DNA of 64,000 nt from Bacillus rubiinfantis (lineage in GTDB: Bacteria > Bacillota > Bacilli > Bacillales > Cytobacillaceae): NCBI GenBank assembly GCA_000752035.1, contig CCFE01000013.1, positions 33,253 to 97,252 on the forward strand. Direction: 5' to 3'. Shown piece by piece: positions 62,577 to 64,000 of the stretch. The translations under genes and the position numbers were made by a program. Under the pieces are notes generated by a model, which did no database searches, had not been told where the DNA came from, and was given only the letters and a program-made list of their open reading frames with translations. Each line of letters opens with the position of its first letter. Position 1 is the stretch's first letter.

Positions 62577-63434
62577 CTACAATACTTCCAAAATTGCCTT
62601 ACCAACGCCGCTTTCCTCATTTGTCTCGGTGATTACATCACACATTGCCTTAATTTCAAAGCTGGCATTACCCATTGCCACCGCACGGCCTGCTTTTTCC
62701 AGCATGGAGATATCATTAAAATTATCGCCTATTGCCATCGTATTCGCCAAGGCAATTCCTCTACTAGAAGTAAATGCCTCAAGGGCGATTCCTTTTTGGG
62801 CATTCTTATGGGTTATCTCGATATTTTCAACACCTGATTTCGTTACCTCTAACTCGGAAAAGCTTGCCAGTGAAGCACTTGCACCCTCCAACTTGCCATC
62901 ATCCTCAAACGAAAAAGCAAGAAATTTGTAAATTAGTACCTCTTCATTGGTAAACAGCTGCTCATAAGAATCGACGACCTCGATTAATCCGTCGCGGATT
63001 CTAGCTCCTGCGGCCACAATAATCTCCTCGCGGTCAGCCTCAGGGTTGGCGCTCATAACAATATCAACGAGCGTTGAGACAGCCTTGTCAGCATCAATAG
63101 TATACGCGCCGCGATTGGTGTATACCTCAAAATAAATGTCACTGGCGGATAATGAAGCTGCCGTCTCTCGAGCTAATGCGTTTGGAATCGGATTTGCCGA
63201 TAGTACCTCACCATCTTGTGAGCGCACCTCAGCACCGTTCACACAAATCACCGGGCACTGTAAACCCGCGGCATCCAGCACATACACGGCCTCTTGATAG
63301 GACCTTCCTGTAGCAACAACAACCTCAACGCCCTGTTGCTGAGCTTTTATGATTGCTTGCCGATTCTCCTCGGTAATCTCTTGCATCGAATTCAATAACG
63401 TCCCATCCATATCTGTTGCAATACATCTAATCAT
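62577..63434 (-). CDS. Cof-type HAD-IIB family phosphatase
   Basis: A 285-residue haloacid-dehalogenase-like hydrolase. Motif I DMDGTLL gives nucleophile Asp8 and acid/base Asp10; motif II is VVVATGRSYQEA; motif III/IV are KGIALEAF and AIGDNFNDISMLEKAG. The C2B cap lies between. Members act on sugar phosphates or FMN; the substrate is not predictable. The start at 63434 (MIRCIATDMDG) follows GGAGAATCAGC; 12 upstream in-frame codons lack similarity. Monocistronic. Confidence 0.88.
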   Translation of the reverse strand: MIRCIATDMDGTLLNSMQEITEENRQAIIKAQQQGVEVVVATGRSYQEAVYVLDAAGLQCPVICVNGAEVRSQDGEVLSANPIPNALARETAASLSASDIYFEVYTNRGAYTIDADKAVSTLVDIVMSANPEADREEIIVAAGARIRDGLIEVVDSYEQLFTNEEVLIYKFLAFSFEDDGKLEGASASLASFSELEVTKSGVENIEITHKNAQKGIALEAFTSSRGIALANTMAIGDNFNDISMLEKAGRAVAMGNASFEIKAMCDVITETNEESGVGKAILEVL

Positions 63435-63613
63435 GCTGATTCTCCTTCTACCTATTTTCAATACGAACATTGTACCATGTCCCCTTGGATACTTTCACCA
63501 AAATGCTCTACCTGTACTTGAAATCCAACCGTATTACTGTGAGTTTTTTAAAAAAGAATAAAGCACCCATCCAGTGCCAAACTATTGTTAGCGAATAGGA
63601 AAGGAGCATAGTC

Positions 63614-63769
63614 ATGACAAAAAAATATAACAAAGGCAGTCGCAACCAAAACTCCCCTGAAGCGGGACATAAAGAAGCCGAGTTCGCTACTGAATTCACT
63701 AGCGGCGACAACAGCAAAGGCAACAAGCGTAACAAAAGCCAGCAAAGCAAAACCAATTCGCAGAAGTAG
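63614..63769 (+). CDS. Small gamma-type SASP-like protein
   Basis: A 51-residue ORF (MTKKYNKGSRNQNSPEAG, then HKEAEFATEFTSGDNSKGNK and a KSQQSKTNSQK tail) with AAAGGAG 8 nt before the ATG. The AEFATEFTS segment followed by Asn/Gln/Lys-rich sequence resembles one repeat of gamma-type small acid-soluble spore proteins (GQFGTEFAS). Composition without Cys or Trp fits a spore amino-acid store. Assignment rests on this short resemblance. The TAG stop and the two bases before it belong to the 84-bp repeat that begins here. Confidence 0.6.
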   Translation: MTKKYNKGSRNQNSPEAGHKEAEFATEFTSGDNSKGNKRNKSQQSKTNSQK

Positions 63770-64000
63770 AAAAGCGGCGGCGCCTTGATCAGCCCCGTAC
63801 AAATTGGAAGGGCTTTGACTGAGATAAAGGAAACACGATGAACAAAGTGAATCGATGTTGACTTATCGTAGGGAAAAGACCTGAAATTTGCTAGGGGCTA
63901 GGCGCCGTAGCTAGACAAGTAGAAAAGCGGTGGCGCCTTGATCAGCCCCGTATAAATTGGAAGGGCTTTGACTGAGATAAAGGAAACACGATGAACAAAG
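63764..64000. repeat. Two direct copies of an 84-bp element
   Basis: Copies at 63764-63847 and 63917-64000 differ at only two positions. Each starts AAGTAGAAAAGCGG, contains GGCGCCTTGATCAGCCCCG and GGAAGGGCTTTGACTGAG, and ends AAAGGAAACACGATGAAC plus AAAG, which looks like a ribosome site and start codon. The 69-bp spacer includes GCTAGGGGCTAGGCGCCGTA. The second copy may continue past the window end. Confidence 0.9.

Overview
The window reads as chromosomal DNA of an aerobic, spore-forming, denitrifying Bacillaceae. Spore genes (sspH, pbpG, rsfA, gerQ, a gamma-SASP-like ORF), HemQ, LipL, bacillithiol deacetylase BshB2 and an order matching the Bacillus subtilis ywj-ywi-ywh-ywg-ywf-ywd region all point that way. 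A Sec-type N2O reductase cluster and a selenocysteine formate dehydrogenase suggest a Neobacillus-like denitrifier; the genus is an inference. No rRNA, tRNA, CRISPR array, insertion sequence or prophage was seen.

Layout. 0-8 kb (minus strand): fatty-acid beta-oxidation block fadF / thl-hbd-acd-acdA-tetR-icmF, with a FadR-like box over the fadF promoter. 8-25.5 kb: conserved Bacillus core: cardiolipin synthase, sspH, ywiB, speE-speB, pbpG, ywhD/C/B, ywgA, ywfO, rsfA, lipL, pta, hemQ, gerQ, ywdK, ywdI. A consensus parS site lies at 25650. 25.7-30.8 kb: Fur-regulated ferredoxin-NADP reductase divergent from a siderophore ABC importer. 30.9-42.9 kb (minus strand): one long run fdhD-fdhA-fdhB-gamma subunit-fdhE-mobA-moeA-moeA/PBP-moaE-moaD-moeB, which makes a membrane formate dehydrogenase and part of its molybdenum cofactor. 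fdhA has an in-frame TGA followed by a SECIS-like hairpin. 43-48 kb: agmatine deiminase route (permease, aguA, putrescine carbamoyltransferase) and an RpiR regulator. 48-54.3 kb: purine permease, pdxK, a 2.6-kb satellite-like array, yojF-bshB2. 54.4-62.1 kb: Crp/Fnr regulator divergent from nosC-nosZ-membrane protein-nosD-nosY-nosF-lipoprotein. 62.5-64 kb: a HAD phosphatase, a small spore-protein-like ORF and a duplicated 84-bp element.

Metabolically, formate oxidation can feed the quinone pool and the nos cluster offers N2O as a terminal acceptor, so the two large accessory blocks together look like an anaerobic respiratory module. Agmatine can be consumed by two routes in this window: SpeB to putrescine (then SpeE to spermidine) or AguA plus putrescine carbamoyltransferase.

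The most unusual signals are (1) the selenocysteine-recoded formate dehydrogenase, and (2) five intergenic arrays of different sequence (2.2, 19.8, 47.1, 50.5-53.2 and 62.2 kb) that share one architecture: a short core repeated every 19-22 bp, about two helical turns. In the largest array five cores build a 103-bp unit and four of these build a 412-bp higher-order repeat. All computations that would settle these points (folding, genome-wide search, synteny) remain to be run.
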